Source: Polynucleobacter sp. JS-Safj-400b-B2
GTDB lineage: Bacteria; Pseudomonadota; Gammaproteobacteria; Burkholderiales; Burkholderiaceae
DNA: 64,000 nt
Assembly (NCBI RefSeq): GCF_018881975.1
Contig: NZ_JACVPJ010000001.1
Location: forward strand, 302,071-366,070
Direction of reading: 5' to 3'
How positions within the stretch are numbered: position 1 is the first letter of the stretch; each line of letters starts with the position of its first letter. Shown one piece after another: positions 17,660-24,666 of the stretch. The notes below the pieces were generated by a model. It was not told the origin of the DNA, searched no databases, and was given only the letters and a program-made list of their open reading frames with translations. The translations under genes and the position numbers were made by a program.

Positions 17660-17901
17660 TAGCTCTTAAGTGCTTTCAGAACCCCTGGTTAGCCGAAACA
17701 GTGCGCTACCTACGCACATTGCTAGAGCGACGTGATCACGAGGCAATGGAAAAAGAATTAATGTATTCCTCTGACAAGCTCAAGAATCGTGTTGCCGATT
17801 TAGATGACACGGTGCTGTTCTGCATGATGGAGGAATCAGTTAAGCCGGCATTCATGCGTAAGAAAGTAACGCAAGGCCGCAATACGGATTCACAAAAGTA
17901 A
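17632..17901 (+). CDS. Hypothetical protein, uncertain
   Basis: An open frame of 89 codons that overlaps the upstream regulator gene by 28 bp. The part from about residue 20 looks protein-like (TVRYLRTLLERRDHEAMEKEL, ADLDDTVLFCMMEESVKPAFM) and predicts helices. The first 20 residues look like read-through of the neighbour's DNA, so the true start may be the GTG at 17701 or the ATG at 17749, neither with a clear ribosome site. I do not recognise it; it may be a third gene of the operon or a remnant. Confidence 0.35.
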   Translation: MAIRPCGCLIALKCFQNPWLAETVRYLRTLLERRDHEAMEKELMYSSDKLKNRVADLDDTVLFCMMEESVKPAFMRKKVTQGRNTDSQK

Positions 17902-17930
17902 TAGCGATGGGTTGGGCTTAGGAAGGTGTA

Positions 17931-18152
17931 ATGCTTTCCTACGACCATTTCATCCCTATTCTCTACCTATTGCTCTCTAAAGCCTCTACGCTGAACTCTT
18001 CTATATTTAGGAGGTCAGCTTTGCGCGTTTCTATTGAGTGTTCTCACAGGCAGCTACAGCTATTTAAGATCCAGCTAGACGCTAGGACCGTCCTCGTTCT
18101 GGCAATCATTTGGATGATTTGGGGAATATTGAGGATTCTGAAGGTCTTTTAG
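17931..18152 (+). CDS. Hypothetical single-pass membrane peptide, uncertain
   Basis: Frame of 73 codons with a good ribosome site (AGGAAGG, four bases before the ATG at 17931). A hydrophobic stretch near the N-terminus (FIPILYLLL) and a stronger one at the C-terminus (VLVLAIIWMIWGILRIL) are separated by a basic, cysteine-containing middle. No family is recognised. It lies between two toxin-antitoxin-like modules. Composition is uneven, so a chance frame is possible. Confidence 0.33.
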   Translation: MLSYDHFIPILYLLLSKASTLNSSIFRRSALRVSIECSHRQLQLFKIQLDARTVLVLAIIWMIWGILRILKVF

Positions 18153-18173
18153 ACCCTCTATTTGATTTGGTCT

Positions 18174-18219
18174 TAATGTTGCTTTAAAAGCTACTATAGT
18201 TGCTAATTAAGCAACATTA
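18174..18219 (+). promoter_or_regulatory. GTTGCT-repeat operator of the nucleotidyltransferase/HEPN pair
   Basis: A perfect 11-bp inverted repeat, TAATGTTGCTT (18174-18184) and AAGCAACATTA (18209-18219). A further GTTGCT at 18199-18204 lies 21 bp, or two helical turns, after the first, and pairs with AGCAAC at 18210-18215. A TATAGT box lies inside at 18195-18200. The array ends 16 bases before the start codon at 18236. It is likely bound by the N-terminal winged helix of the next gene product. Confidence 0.6.
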
Positions 18220-18235
18220 GTGCAATATTTAGGGT

Positions 18236-18865
18236 ATGTCGACACTCTCATCCGTACTTTTCACCGAATATCGCAGCCGTGTATTGGGCTTGCTTCTTCT
18301 TCATCCAGAGCGCTCCTACTATTTGCGTGAAATTGCTCGACTCACTACAACTGTGCCAGGCACTCTTAAGCGGGAAATGGATAAGTTGTTAGAGGTGGGT
18401 TTACTTACAGTTCAGAAAGTAGGCAATCAAAATCATTACCAAGCAAATCAAGAGTGTCCAATTTACGTAGACCTCGCCAATGTTTTGCGTAAGACAAGTG
18501 GCTTAAGTGATGTATTGATTGCTGCCTTGTTACCTTTAAGTGAAAAAATACAAAGCGCGTTTGTATTTGGATCAGTTGCGAGTGGAAAGGTAAATGCTAA
18601 AAGTGACATTGATCTCATGTTCATTGGTGGAGTAAGTTATGCAGAAGTTGTTCTGCTGTTGCATCCCTTGCAAGAGCAATTGGGAAGAGAGATTAACCCT
18701 AAGGTCTATGCTGCTAAAGAGTGGAGCAGGTTGGTGAAAGATAATGGAGCCTTCATCCATGATGTATTGAGCAAGCCAAAGCTCTTCATTATTGGGGATG
18801 AGCAACAACTCCACACTAATGAGGCCTCAGATCACCCTACAAAATCTAGTCGGAATCAGTCTTGA
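18236..18865 (+). CDS. wHTH-nucleotidyltransferase fusion, candidate antitoxin/modifier
   Basis: Protein of 209 residues. Residues about 1-80 form a winged helix-turn-helix (RVLGLLLLHPERSYYLREIARLT, then TVPGTLKREMDKLLEVGLLTVQKVGNQNHYQAN). Residues about 100-185 form a MNT-type minimal nucleotidyltransferase with Gly112-Ser113 (FGSVASG) and the metal-binding SDIDLMF (Asp124, Asp126). It can therefore bind DNA and perhaps transfer a nucleotide. In characterised MntA/HepT pairs the nucleotidyltransferase AMPylates and silences the HEPN RNase; here the regulator is fused on. The next gene, a HEPN-type protein, overlaps its 3' end by 68 bp. The GTTGCT array upstream is the presumed binding site. 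The role is inferred. Confidence 0.75.
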   Translation: MSTLSSVLFTEYRSRVLGLLLLHPERSYYLREIARLTTTVPGTLKREMDKLLEVGLLTVQKVGNQNHYQANQECPIYVDLANVLRKTSGLSDVLIAALLPLSEKIQSAFVFGSVASGKVNAKSDIDLMFIGGVSYAEVVLLLHPLQEQLGREINPKVYAAKEWSRLVKDNGAFIHDVLSKPKLFIIGDEQQLHTNEASDHPTKSSRNQS

Positions 18866-19250
18866 TTCAATAGAAATCGATCGCTTAATGATTCGCAGGC
18901 TCATTGAAGCTGCGCAGTCGAGTTTGCAAGACGCTAAATTAAAAACCATCAGCAATGAAAGTCGTTTTGATTTAGCTTATAAAGCTATTATGCAAATGTC
19001 CAAAGCAGCATTGCAAGCAAAAGGCTATAGGGTGCTAACTAGTAAGGCAGGACATCATCAGCTCATGTTGCAGGCATTGCCCTTAACTATCGGTCTGGAT
19101 AAAACTACACTCATATTGCTCGATCAGTTGCGCAAGCAAAGAAACGCTATCGATTATTCAGGAGATCTAGTTTCGGATGCATTGACGTCAGAAGCAATTA
19201 CGCAGGCAGAAAGTTTATTAACGCTAGTTAAGGATCGTTTCCGAGGCTGA
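18798..19250 (+). CDS. HEPN-type protein, partner of the nucleotidyltransferase
   Basis: Helical protein of about 150 residues with a HEPN-like layout: RLIEAAQSSLQDAKLKTISNESRFDLAYKAIMQMSKAALQAKGYRV, then TLILLDQLRKQRNAIDYSGD and a final helix. The expected R-x4-6-H motif reads RNAIDY, with tyrosine at or near the position where active HEPN RNases carry histidine. The start is uncertain: TTG 18792, ATG 18798 and ATG 18819 are all in frame and all lie within the upstream gene, so the two proteins are coupled. Its action may be as a toxin with an altered active site, or as a structural partner. Confidence 0.65.
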   Translation: MSNNSTLMRPQITLQNLVGISLDSIEIDRLMIRRLIEAAQSSLQDAKLKTISNESRFDLAYKAIMQMSKAALQAKGYRVLTSKAGHHQLMLQALPLTIGLDKTTLILLDQLRKQRNAIDYSGDLVSDALTSEAITQAESLLTLVKDRFRG

Positions 19251-19359
19251 AGGCAGGGCTGCTTTTGCTAAGAAATTAAAAGAGAATTCAGGGCAGCGGG
19301 GGGCTAAAAAGCTACAGAAGTAAGCCAGCTTGCTCTTAGGGCATTCCATTGGGGAGGGT

Positions 19360-19456
19360 GGATGAGCCAAACCCCCGGCACTGACAGAATTGGGTTTGGC
19401 TGCTTCGTTCCCGACCTGACCAGGTTATCCAACCCACCATGCGGGGAGGCCCATCC
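19360..19456 (-). ncRNA. ffs: Signal recognition particle RNA (4.5S, small bacterial type)
   Basis: Scaffold RNA of the signal recognition particle, binding Ffh and targeting membrane proteins. On the minus strand the conserved core ACCTGGTCAGGTCGGGAACG is followed by AAGCAGCC and GTGCCGGG, the universal SRP helix 8 with its tetraloop and internal loops. The terminal helix pairs GGATGGGCC (5' end near 19456) with GGCTCATCC (3' end near 19360). Ends are estimated from this pairing. A TAAAAT box lies about 15 bases upstream on the minus strand. It is divergent from dnaX with only about 31 bp between them. Confidence 0.95.
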
Positions 19457-19487
19457 AATTCCATTTTAGCTTGTTAGAATGTAAGAC

Positions 19488-21152
19488 ATGACAGCATTGG
19501 CATTAGCCCGTTCGTGGCGCCCCAAAACCTTCTCTGAATTAGTCGGCCAAGACCATGTGGTTAAGGCCTTAACCCATGCTTTGGATCAAGGTCGCCTGCA
19601 CCACGCATGGCTATTTACGGGTACTCGTGGAGTAGGTAAGACCACAATTGCCCGAATTATGGCTAAGGCCCTCAATTGCACAGGATCTGATGGTTCCGGC
19701 AAGATGACTTCAGAGCCTTGCGGAAAATGCCCAGCTTGTATGGAAATCGATGCAGGCCGCTTTGTTGATTACATTGAGATGGATGCTGCAAGTAATCGTG
19801 GTGTGGACGATATTGCCGCTCTCCTAGAAAAAGCGGCTTACGCACCCAGCAATGCGCGTTATAAGGTCTACATGATTGACGAGGTGCATATGCTCACCAA
19901 TCATGCCTTTAATGCCATGCTCAAAACTCTGGAAGAGCCTCCAGAGCACGTCAAATTTATTCTGGCGACCACTGATCCTCAAAAGATCCCGGTAACGATT
20001 CTGTCGCGTTGCTTGCAGTTCAATCTCAAGCAAATGCCAGTACCCCTGATTGTTGAGCATTTAGAAAAAGTACTCGCTGCAGAAAACGTCGAGTGCGAAG
20101 TGAATGCCTTGCGTGTTTTAGCAAAAGCTGCTCAAGGTTCTATGCGAGATGCGCTATCCCTTACCGATCAAGCGATTGCCTATGCTGCCGGCAAAGTCAC
20201 CGAAGAATCTGTGCGCGGTATGCTTGGCACATTAGATGATGCCTATCTCATTCGTATTCTCGATTGCTTGATTGCTAAAGATGGTGCAAGCCTGCTTGCA
20301 GTTGCAAATGAAATGGGTGAGCGCAGCATGTCTTTCTCATTAGCATTACAAGATCTATCCAGCTTGTTGCAAAAGATTGCAGCAGCCCAAGTTGTCCCAG
20401 AATCCGTTTTAGAAGATTGGCCAGAGGCAGGCGAGATTCGTCGCTTGGCAGGCCAGCTCACAAAAGAAGAAGCGCAACTCTTCTATCAAATCACAATCAC
20501 AAGTCGTCCAGATTTATCGCTGGCCCCTGATGAGCAAACTGGCTTTGCCATGACGCTATTACGTATGTTAGCGTTTCGCCCAGGCAATGGTGGAGGAGGC
20601 TCTTCCCCAACACCATCAACACCCTCGGCGCCACCAATAAATACTGCTCGTCCAGCACCTTCAATGCCAGCAGCTAGAACAGCTGCTCCTGCGCCAGCAG
20701 CAAAAGCTCCAGCTCCAGCCCCGTCACCTGCCGCTTCAGCACCTGTTGCTGCTGCAGGTAACTCAGCAGAGCGTCCTGATTGGCATGCCTTGATGCGCCA
20801 GTTACCCGTTAAAGGCATGGTGCAGCAGTTAGCGTTTCAGACAGAGTTGCAAGATTGGAATGATTCGGCGTCTGGAGTACGTGCAACGATTGTGACGCCA
20901 ATGCCGCAGTTAGCTTCTGACGCATCTGTTGGTCGCTTAGCTGACGCACTTACTGCTCACTTTGGCAAGCCCGTCAAGATCGTGATTGAGAAGGGTGAGG
21001 TAGAAGGCAAGACTGTTGCGAAGGTTGATGCCCAGATTCATCAAGAGAAAAGAATGAATGCGGAGCAAATGATTGCTGCCGATCCATTTATTCAGCAATT
21101 AGAAAAAGAGTTTGGTGCCAAAGTAGTTGGCGGTTCTGTGAAGCCTCTTTAA
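19488..21152 (+). CDS. dnaX: DNA polymerase III subunits tau/gamma
   Basis: Clamp-loader ATPase of the replicative polymerase. The 554-residue protein starts MTALALARSWRPKTFSELVGQDH. It has Walker A TGTRGVGKTT, a zinc-binding cysteine cluster (CGKCPACMEI with Cys in ALNC), Walker B MIDEVHML and the sensor SRC motif. Residues about 365-425 are an Ala/Pro-rich linker that leads to a C-terminal region for polymerase contact (DWHALMRQLPVKGMVQQLAFQTELQDW). The N-terminal third is nearly invariant in the family. It starts an apparent operon with ebfC and recR. I see no obvious programmed frameshift signal; whether a short gamma form is made cannot be told. Confidence 0.97.
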   Translation: MTALALARSWRPKTFSELVGQDHVVKALTHALDQGRLHHAWLFTGTRGVGKTTIARIMAKALNCTGSDGSGKMTSEPCGKCPACMEIDAGRFVDYIEMDAASNRGVDDIAALLEKAAYAPSNARYKVYMIDEVHMLTNHAFNAMLKTLEEPPEHVKFILATTDPQKIPVTILSRCLQFNLKQMPVPLIVEHLEKVLAAENVECEVNALRVLAKAAQGSMRDALSLTDQAIAYAAGKVTEESVRGMLGTLDDAYLIRILDCLIAKDGASLLAVANEMGERSMSFSLALQDLSSLLQKIAAAQVVPESVLEDWPEAGEIRRLAGQLTKEEAQLFYQITITSRPDLSLAPDEQTGFAMTLLRMLAFRPGNGGGGSSPTPSTPSAPPINTARPAPSMPAARTAAPAPAAKAPAPAPSPAASAPVAAAGNSAERPDWHALMRQLPVKGMVQQLAFQTELQDWNDSASGVRATIVTPMPQLASDASVGRLADALTAHFGKPVKIVIEKGEVEGKTVAKVDAQIHQEKRMNAEQMIAADPFIQQLEKEFGAKVVGGSVKPL

Positions 21153-21204
21153 TTCAATATCAATATTCATAAATCACAATTAATACCACTAAGGAAATAA
21201 AGCG

Positions 21205-21528
21205 ATGATGAAAGGTGGACTTGCTGGCCTCATGAAACAGGCTCAGCAGATGCAAGAGAAGATGAAGCTAGCGCAAGAGCAATTGGCTGCGTTGGAAGTA
21301 ACTGGCCAAGCAGCTGGTGGCTTAGTTAAAGTAAGCATCTCTGGCAAATACGAGCTCAAGCGTGTGCAGATTGATCCAGGTGCCATGGATGATCGCGAGA
21401 TGTTGGAAGACTTGATTGTGACTGCCTACACAGAAGCATTTAAACAGGTGGAGGCGGCAAGTGCTCAGATGATGTCTGGCGCAACTGCTGGCATGCCAAT
21501 GCCTCCTGGCTTTAAGTTGCCGTTCTAA
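21205..21528 (+). CDS. ebfC: YbaB/EbfC nucleoid-associated protein
   Basis: Small dimeric DNA-binding protein, 107 residues, of the YbaB/EbfC family. Typical segments are [17 protein letters not shown], the glycine-rich strand [42 protein letters not shown], and the C-terminal [13 protein letters not shown] ribosome site (AAGGAAA) precedes the first of two ATG codons. It sits between dnaX and recR, an order kept across most proteobacteria, which suggests a link to replication or recombination. Exact function is not settled in the family. Confidence 0.95.
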   Translation: MMKGGLAGLMKQAQQMQEKMKLAQEQLAALEVTGQAAGGLVKVSISGKYELKRVQIDPGAMDDREMLEDLIVTAYTEAFKQVEAASAQMMSGATAGMPMPPGFKLPF

Positions 21529-21561
21529 TTCAATCTTTCTAAATACGAACCTGAATATTTA

Positions 21562-22176
21562 ATGGCGCGCATAGAAGCACCTCAAGATGCACTTGGTCGA
21601 CTGATCGAGGCATTACGCGTACTGCCTGGTGTAGGCCCCAAGTCAGCGCAGCGCATGGCGTTCTATTTATTACAACATGACCGTAATGGTGCAGCAGTAC
21701 TCGCTCAATCATTGGGTGAGGCAGTTGAAACAGTAGGACATTGCGCCCGTTGCAATACCTTTTCAGAAACTCAGGTTTGTAGTACTTGCTCCGATGGTCG
21801 CCGTGATCCTTCTTTGCTTTGCATAGTAGAAACACCTGCTGACCAGGTGATGGTGGAACAGACACTCAGTTTTAAAGGTAATTACTTTGTATTAATGGGC
21901 CGTCTCTCACCACTCGATGGTATGGGTCCAAACGAAATCGGCTTTGATCGACTGCTCAATCGCATTGAGACTCCCGATACCGGTGTGCCGATTCGTGAAG
22001 TGGTCTTGGCTACGAATTTCACGAGTGAAGGTGAGGCCACTGCTCATTACATCGGTGAAGTGCTTAAAGCTAAAGGCATCAAAGTGACGCGTATAGCAAG
22101 AGGCATCCCAGTTGGTGGCGAGCTTGAGTATGTGGATGCGGGAACCTTGGCTCGCGCCTTGATGGATCGCCGTTAG
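21562..22176 (+). CDS. recR: Recombination mediator RecR
   Basis: Ring-forming protein that works with RecO (and RecF) to load RecA on SSB-coated DNA. The 204-residue protein has the helix-hairpin-helix start [21 protein letters not shown], a C4 zinc finger (CARCNTF...VCSTCSD), and a Toprim domain ([37 protein letters not shown]). It ends with the Walker B-like region [19 protein letters not shown]. Length is usual. It is the last gene of the dnaX operon, followed directly by a strong terminator. Confidence 0.97.
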   Translation: MARIEAPQDALGRLIEALRVLPGVGPKSAQRMAFYLLQHDRNGAAVLAQSLGEAVETVGHCARCNTFSETQVCSTCSDGRRDPSLLCIVETPADQVMVEQTLSFKGNYFVLMGRLSPLDGMGPNEIGFDRLLNRIETPDTGVPIREVVLATNFTSEGEATAHYIGEVLKAKGIKVTRIARGIPVGGELEYVDAGTLARALMDRR

Positions 22177-22204
22177 ACCATCGTTTACCTACAAAGTATT
22201 CTGT

Positions 22205-22231
22205 AAAAAGGGGCATTGAGCCCCTTTTTTA
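22205..22231 (+). terminator. Terminator of the dnaX-ebfC-recR operon
   Basis: GGGGC (22210-22214) and GCCCC (22220-22224) form the stem with loop ATTGA. Five A residues precede it and six T residues follow. Because of this symmetry it could also act on the minus strand. Confidence 0.9.
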
Positions 22232-22250
22232 TTTCCTATTTTCTGTTAAA

Positions 22251-22273
22251 ATGTAGTCACATTGAGACTACAT
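22251..22273 (+). promoter_or_regulatory. Candidate operator of the DinJ/YafQ pair
   Basis: ATGTAGTC (22251-22258) and GACTACAT (22266-22273) form a perfect 8-bp inverted repeat with a 7-bp spacer, 31 bp before the antitoxin start. This is typical for RelB/DinJ-type ribbon-helix-helix autorepression. Binding is inferred. Confidence 0.6.
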
Positions 22274-22304
22274 AATAATTCAATGCTTTTAGTGGGGGAG
22301 TTGT

Positions 22305-22571
22305 ATGACTATTGCAGATACATATGTTCGCGCCAGAATAGATATGGCAACCAAAAATCGCGCATCTGATGCTCTTGAGGAAATGGGATTATCCATTTCG
22401 GACGCAATTCGAATGCTCATGTTGCGAATAGCAGATGAAAAGCAATTGCCTTTTTCAGTGAAGGTTCCTAACGCTAAAACAAAAAAGGCCATAGCAGAGC
22501 TTGAGACGGGCAAAGGAAAGCGTTTTAAAAACAGCAAGGATTTAATGGCGGATCTGCATGCGGGAGATTGA
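22305..22571 (+). CDS. dinJ: RelB/DinJ family antitoxin
   Basis: Antitoxin and autorepressor, 88 residues. The N-terminal ribbon-helix-helix reads YVRARIDMATKNRASDALEEMGLSISDAIRMLMLRIADEKQLPF, which is the DinJ/RelB pattern including the conserved DAIRMLMLRI helix. The C-terminal part, rich in Lys and Glu (ETGKGKRFKNSKDLMADL), would wrap the toxin. A very strong ribosome site (GTGGGGGAG) precedes the ATG. The toxin gene overlaps the last 14 bases. Family assignment is firm; the symbol is by analogy with E. coli. Confidence 0.88.
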   Translation: MTIADTYVRARIDMATKNRASDALEEMGLSISDAIRMLMLRIADEKQLPFSVKVPNAKTKKAIAELETGKGKRFKNSKDLMADLHAGD

Positions 22572-22842
22572 AAGATCTTCAGTATTTAAAAAAGACTTTA
22601 GGCGTATATATTCAAACCCCCAGCATAAGAGGGGCATTGAAGAGCTCTTGTTGGTGACGATAGATTTATTAGTATTGGATAAGGTCTTACCATTCAAATT
22701 GAGAGATCATGATCTGATTGGTCGATGGTGCGGACATCGTGAATGCCATATCAAGCCAGATGTTTTGCTAATCTACAAAAAGCCTGATCCTCTACTATTG
22801 CATCTTGCCCGCCTAGGCAGCCATAGTGATTTATTTGGATAA
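22558..22842 (+). CDS. yafQ: YafQ family mRNA interferase toxin
   Basis: Ribosome-dependent RNase, 94 residues. The family pattern is clear: SSVFKKDFRRI at the start, LPFKLRDHDLIGRWCGHRECHIKPDVLLIYK in the middle and HLARLGSHSDLF at the end. Against E. coli YafQ the catalytic residues His50, His63, Asp67, His87 and Phe91 appear as His51, His64, Asp68, His89 and Phe93. The Trp68 equivalent is Val69. The core residues are kept, so the toxin is probably active. It overlaps the antitoxin gene by 14 bp, placing synthesis under coupled control. Confidence 0.9.
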   Translation: MREIERSSVFKKDFRRIYSNPQHKRGIEELLLVTIDLLVLDKVLPFKLRDHDLIGRWCGHRECHIKPDVLLIYKKPDPLLLHLARLGSHSDLFG

Positions 22843-23064
22843 GTTGTTTTCAGGGCACACCTAAGACTAATGCGAGCGTAGTCCATGAGTGATTCTTCCC
22901 TGATCTGTCATCTTGTTGCCATAAAGACTAGGTAAATTGTTCCATATTAGGGATAATTTGGTCTGCACCACCCTTAGGCTTCAATCCTAAGTCGTGTTTG
23001 CCGATTTCCCCATCAAAATGTGGCCGTTGCTCTGAGGCACTGGCAACCCCACTAGAAATTGTGA

Positions 23065-24480
23065 ATGACCCGCAAGATTTATCTACTCCTCCTGCTGAGC
23101 ATTATTTGTACATTTTTTGGAGCTTCTGCATTTGCGCAGCGGGCGGGTTCTGGCGCCGACCAAATTTCTAGCTTTGCGGGCGATCTTTCTTGGTTGCCAA
23201 CAGAAGGAGAGTTGTTTGGGTTGCCGGTAAATATTCACGGTCAAACCACTTACATTAACCAACGTTATAACAATTTCACATCCTCATATTCTGGACAAAA
23301 CAGTATGAGTGATTTGAAGTCCATGAGCTACACCTGGTCTGGCACCTTATTCATGGGCGCTCGCTTGGCGCCTGACACTGATATCTACTTCAATCCAGAA
23401 GTCGTTTCTGGCGTGCCATTTTCAGGTTTGGTTGGACTGGGTGGTTTCACGAACGGTGAAGCAACTAAAGCAGGCGGTGCCCAGGCGAAGTTTTATTCTG
23501 CTCGCGCCTTCTTGCGTCAGACGTTTAATCAAGAGGGCGATAAAGTTCTACTTGAGAATGATGCCAACCAAATCACGCAAACCGTTAGCAGTAATCGCGT
23601 AGTGGTCACCGCTGGCCAATTCTCCACCTTGGATATTTTCGACGATAGTCGTTATGCCAAGGATCCCCGTATTCAGTTCATGAACTGGGGCAATATGACC
23701 TACCTAGCATATGACTATGCGGCCGACGCGCGCGGCTACAGCACTGGCATAGCGGGTGAGTGGTATCTCGATAATTGGGTATTGCGAGCTTCTCGCATGT
23801 TGGCGCCTAAGAACCCCAATGGCCGTGACTTGAACTGGCAAATTTTCAATACTTATGGCGACCAAGTAGAGGTTGAGCGCCAACACAGTATTGGTGACTT
23901 ACCAGGCAAGGTTAGTGTCTTGGCTTACCGCAACCGTATGATTTTGGCGCGCTTTCAGGATGCGACAAATTATGTAGTAGCTAATAATGCACAAGGCACA
24001 CAAGCCATTAACAATGTACGCAATAACTACCAATACAAAACTGGTATTGGTATTAATGGTGAGCAAGCGTTAACTAAGGATCTTGGCATCTATGGGCGCG
24101 CATTTACATCCGATGGCCATACCGAAACTATGTCATTTACAGAGGCTGATAACTCTGTTTCGGTTGGTATGGGTTTGAGTGGTACAAGCTGGATGAGGCC
24201 CAATGACACCATCGGCGTATCGATGATGCAAAATGGTCTTTCTAGTTTTAGAAGGACTTACTTGCAAACTGGTGGAGTGTCGTATTTCATTGGGGACTAT
24301 GCAAGCCCCAGTCAAACCATCTCATATCGTCCAGAGCGTATCGGAGAAATCTACTACAACGCGATGGTGGTTAAAAATGTGCTTGCCGGCGTGAACTTTC
24401 AGCGCGTCAATAATCCAGCCTATAACTCAGCTCGGGGCCCAGTGAATATCATGTCTTTTAGGATCCATGCCGAGTTTTAA
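23065..24480 (+). CDS. Outer-membrane carbohydrate-selective-type porin (OprB-like)
   Basis: Beta-barrel outer-membrane protein of 471 residues. A signal peptide ends ...FFGASAFAQ-RAGSG. The mature part has many alternating amphipathic strands (TSGTLFMGARLAPDTDIYFNPE type), the segment FSTLDIFDDSRYAKDPRIQFMNWG, and a terminal phenylalanine (HAEF) as the outer-membrane insertion signal. This pattern is that of the OprB-like carbohydrate porin group; sugar selectivity is not provable here. It stands alone with about 220 bp of upstream DNA. Its place before a metal efflux operon may be chance. Confidence 0.75.
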   Translation: MTRKIYLLLLLSIICTFFGASAFAQRAGSGADQISSFAGDLSWLPTEGELFGLPVNIHGQTTYINQRYNNFTSSYSGQNSMSDLKSMSYTWSGTLFMGARLAPDTDIYFNPEVVSGVPFSGLVGLGGFTNGEATKAGGAQAKFYSARAFLRQTFNQEGDKVLLENDANQITQTVSSNRVVVTAGQFSTLDIFDDSRYAKDPRIQFMNWGNMTYLAYDYAADARGYSTGIAGEWYLDNWVLRASRMLAPKNPNGRDLNWQIFNTYGDQVEVERQHSIGDLPGKVSVLAYRNRMILARFQDATNYVVANNAQGTQAINNVRNNYQYKTGIGINGEQALTKDLGIYGRAFTSDGHTETMSFTEADNSVSVGMGLSGTSWMRPNDTIGVSMMQNGLSSFRRTYLQTGGVSYFIGDYASPSQTISYRPERIGEIYYNAMVVKNVLAGVNFQRVNNPAYNSARGPVNIMSFRIHAEF

Positions 24481-24666
24481 AGACTTTGTAAGTTATAACC
24501 ATCATTATTATTTTGAGAATCAATAAGATAGCAATTGTCAATAATTAGACTTTTGGCTTTTGTACCCTATAATCCTTCAAACCCCCAGAAATGGCTTTGG
24601 ACTGGCTCTATATCCATATCTGGGGCTATAAAAACAGCATTTTTATTGATTTAGAGGCAGCCGCTT

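Noticed and set aside
20486..20818. Minus-strand Ala/Gly-rich frame of 110 codons inside dnaX
   Set aside because: It is the antisense of the Ala/Pro-rich linker of DnaX, whose codon pattern keeps the other strand open.
22973..22991. Small hairpin CTTAGG/CCTAAG before the porin gene
   Set aside because: Only six base pairs, without a T run; no regulatory meaning can be supported.
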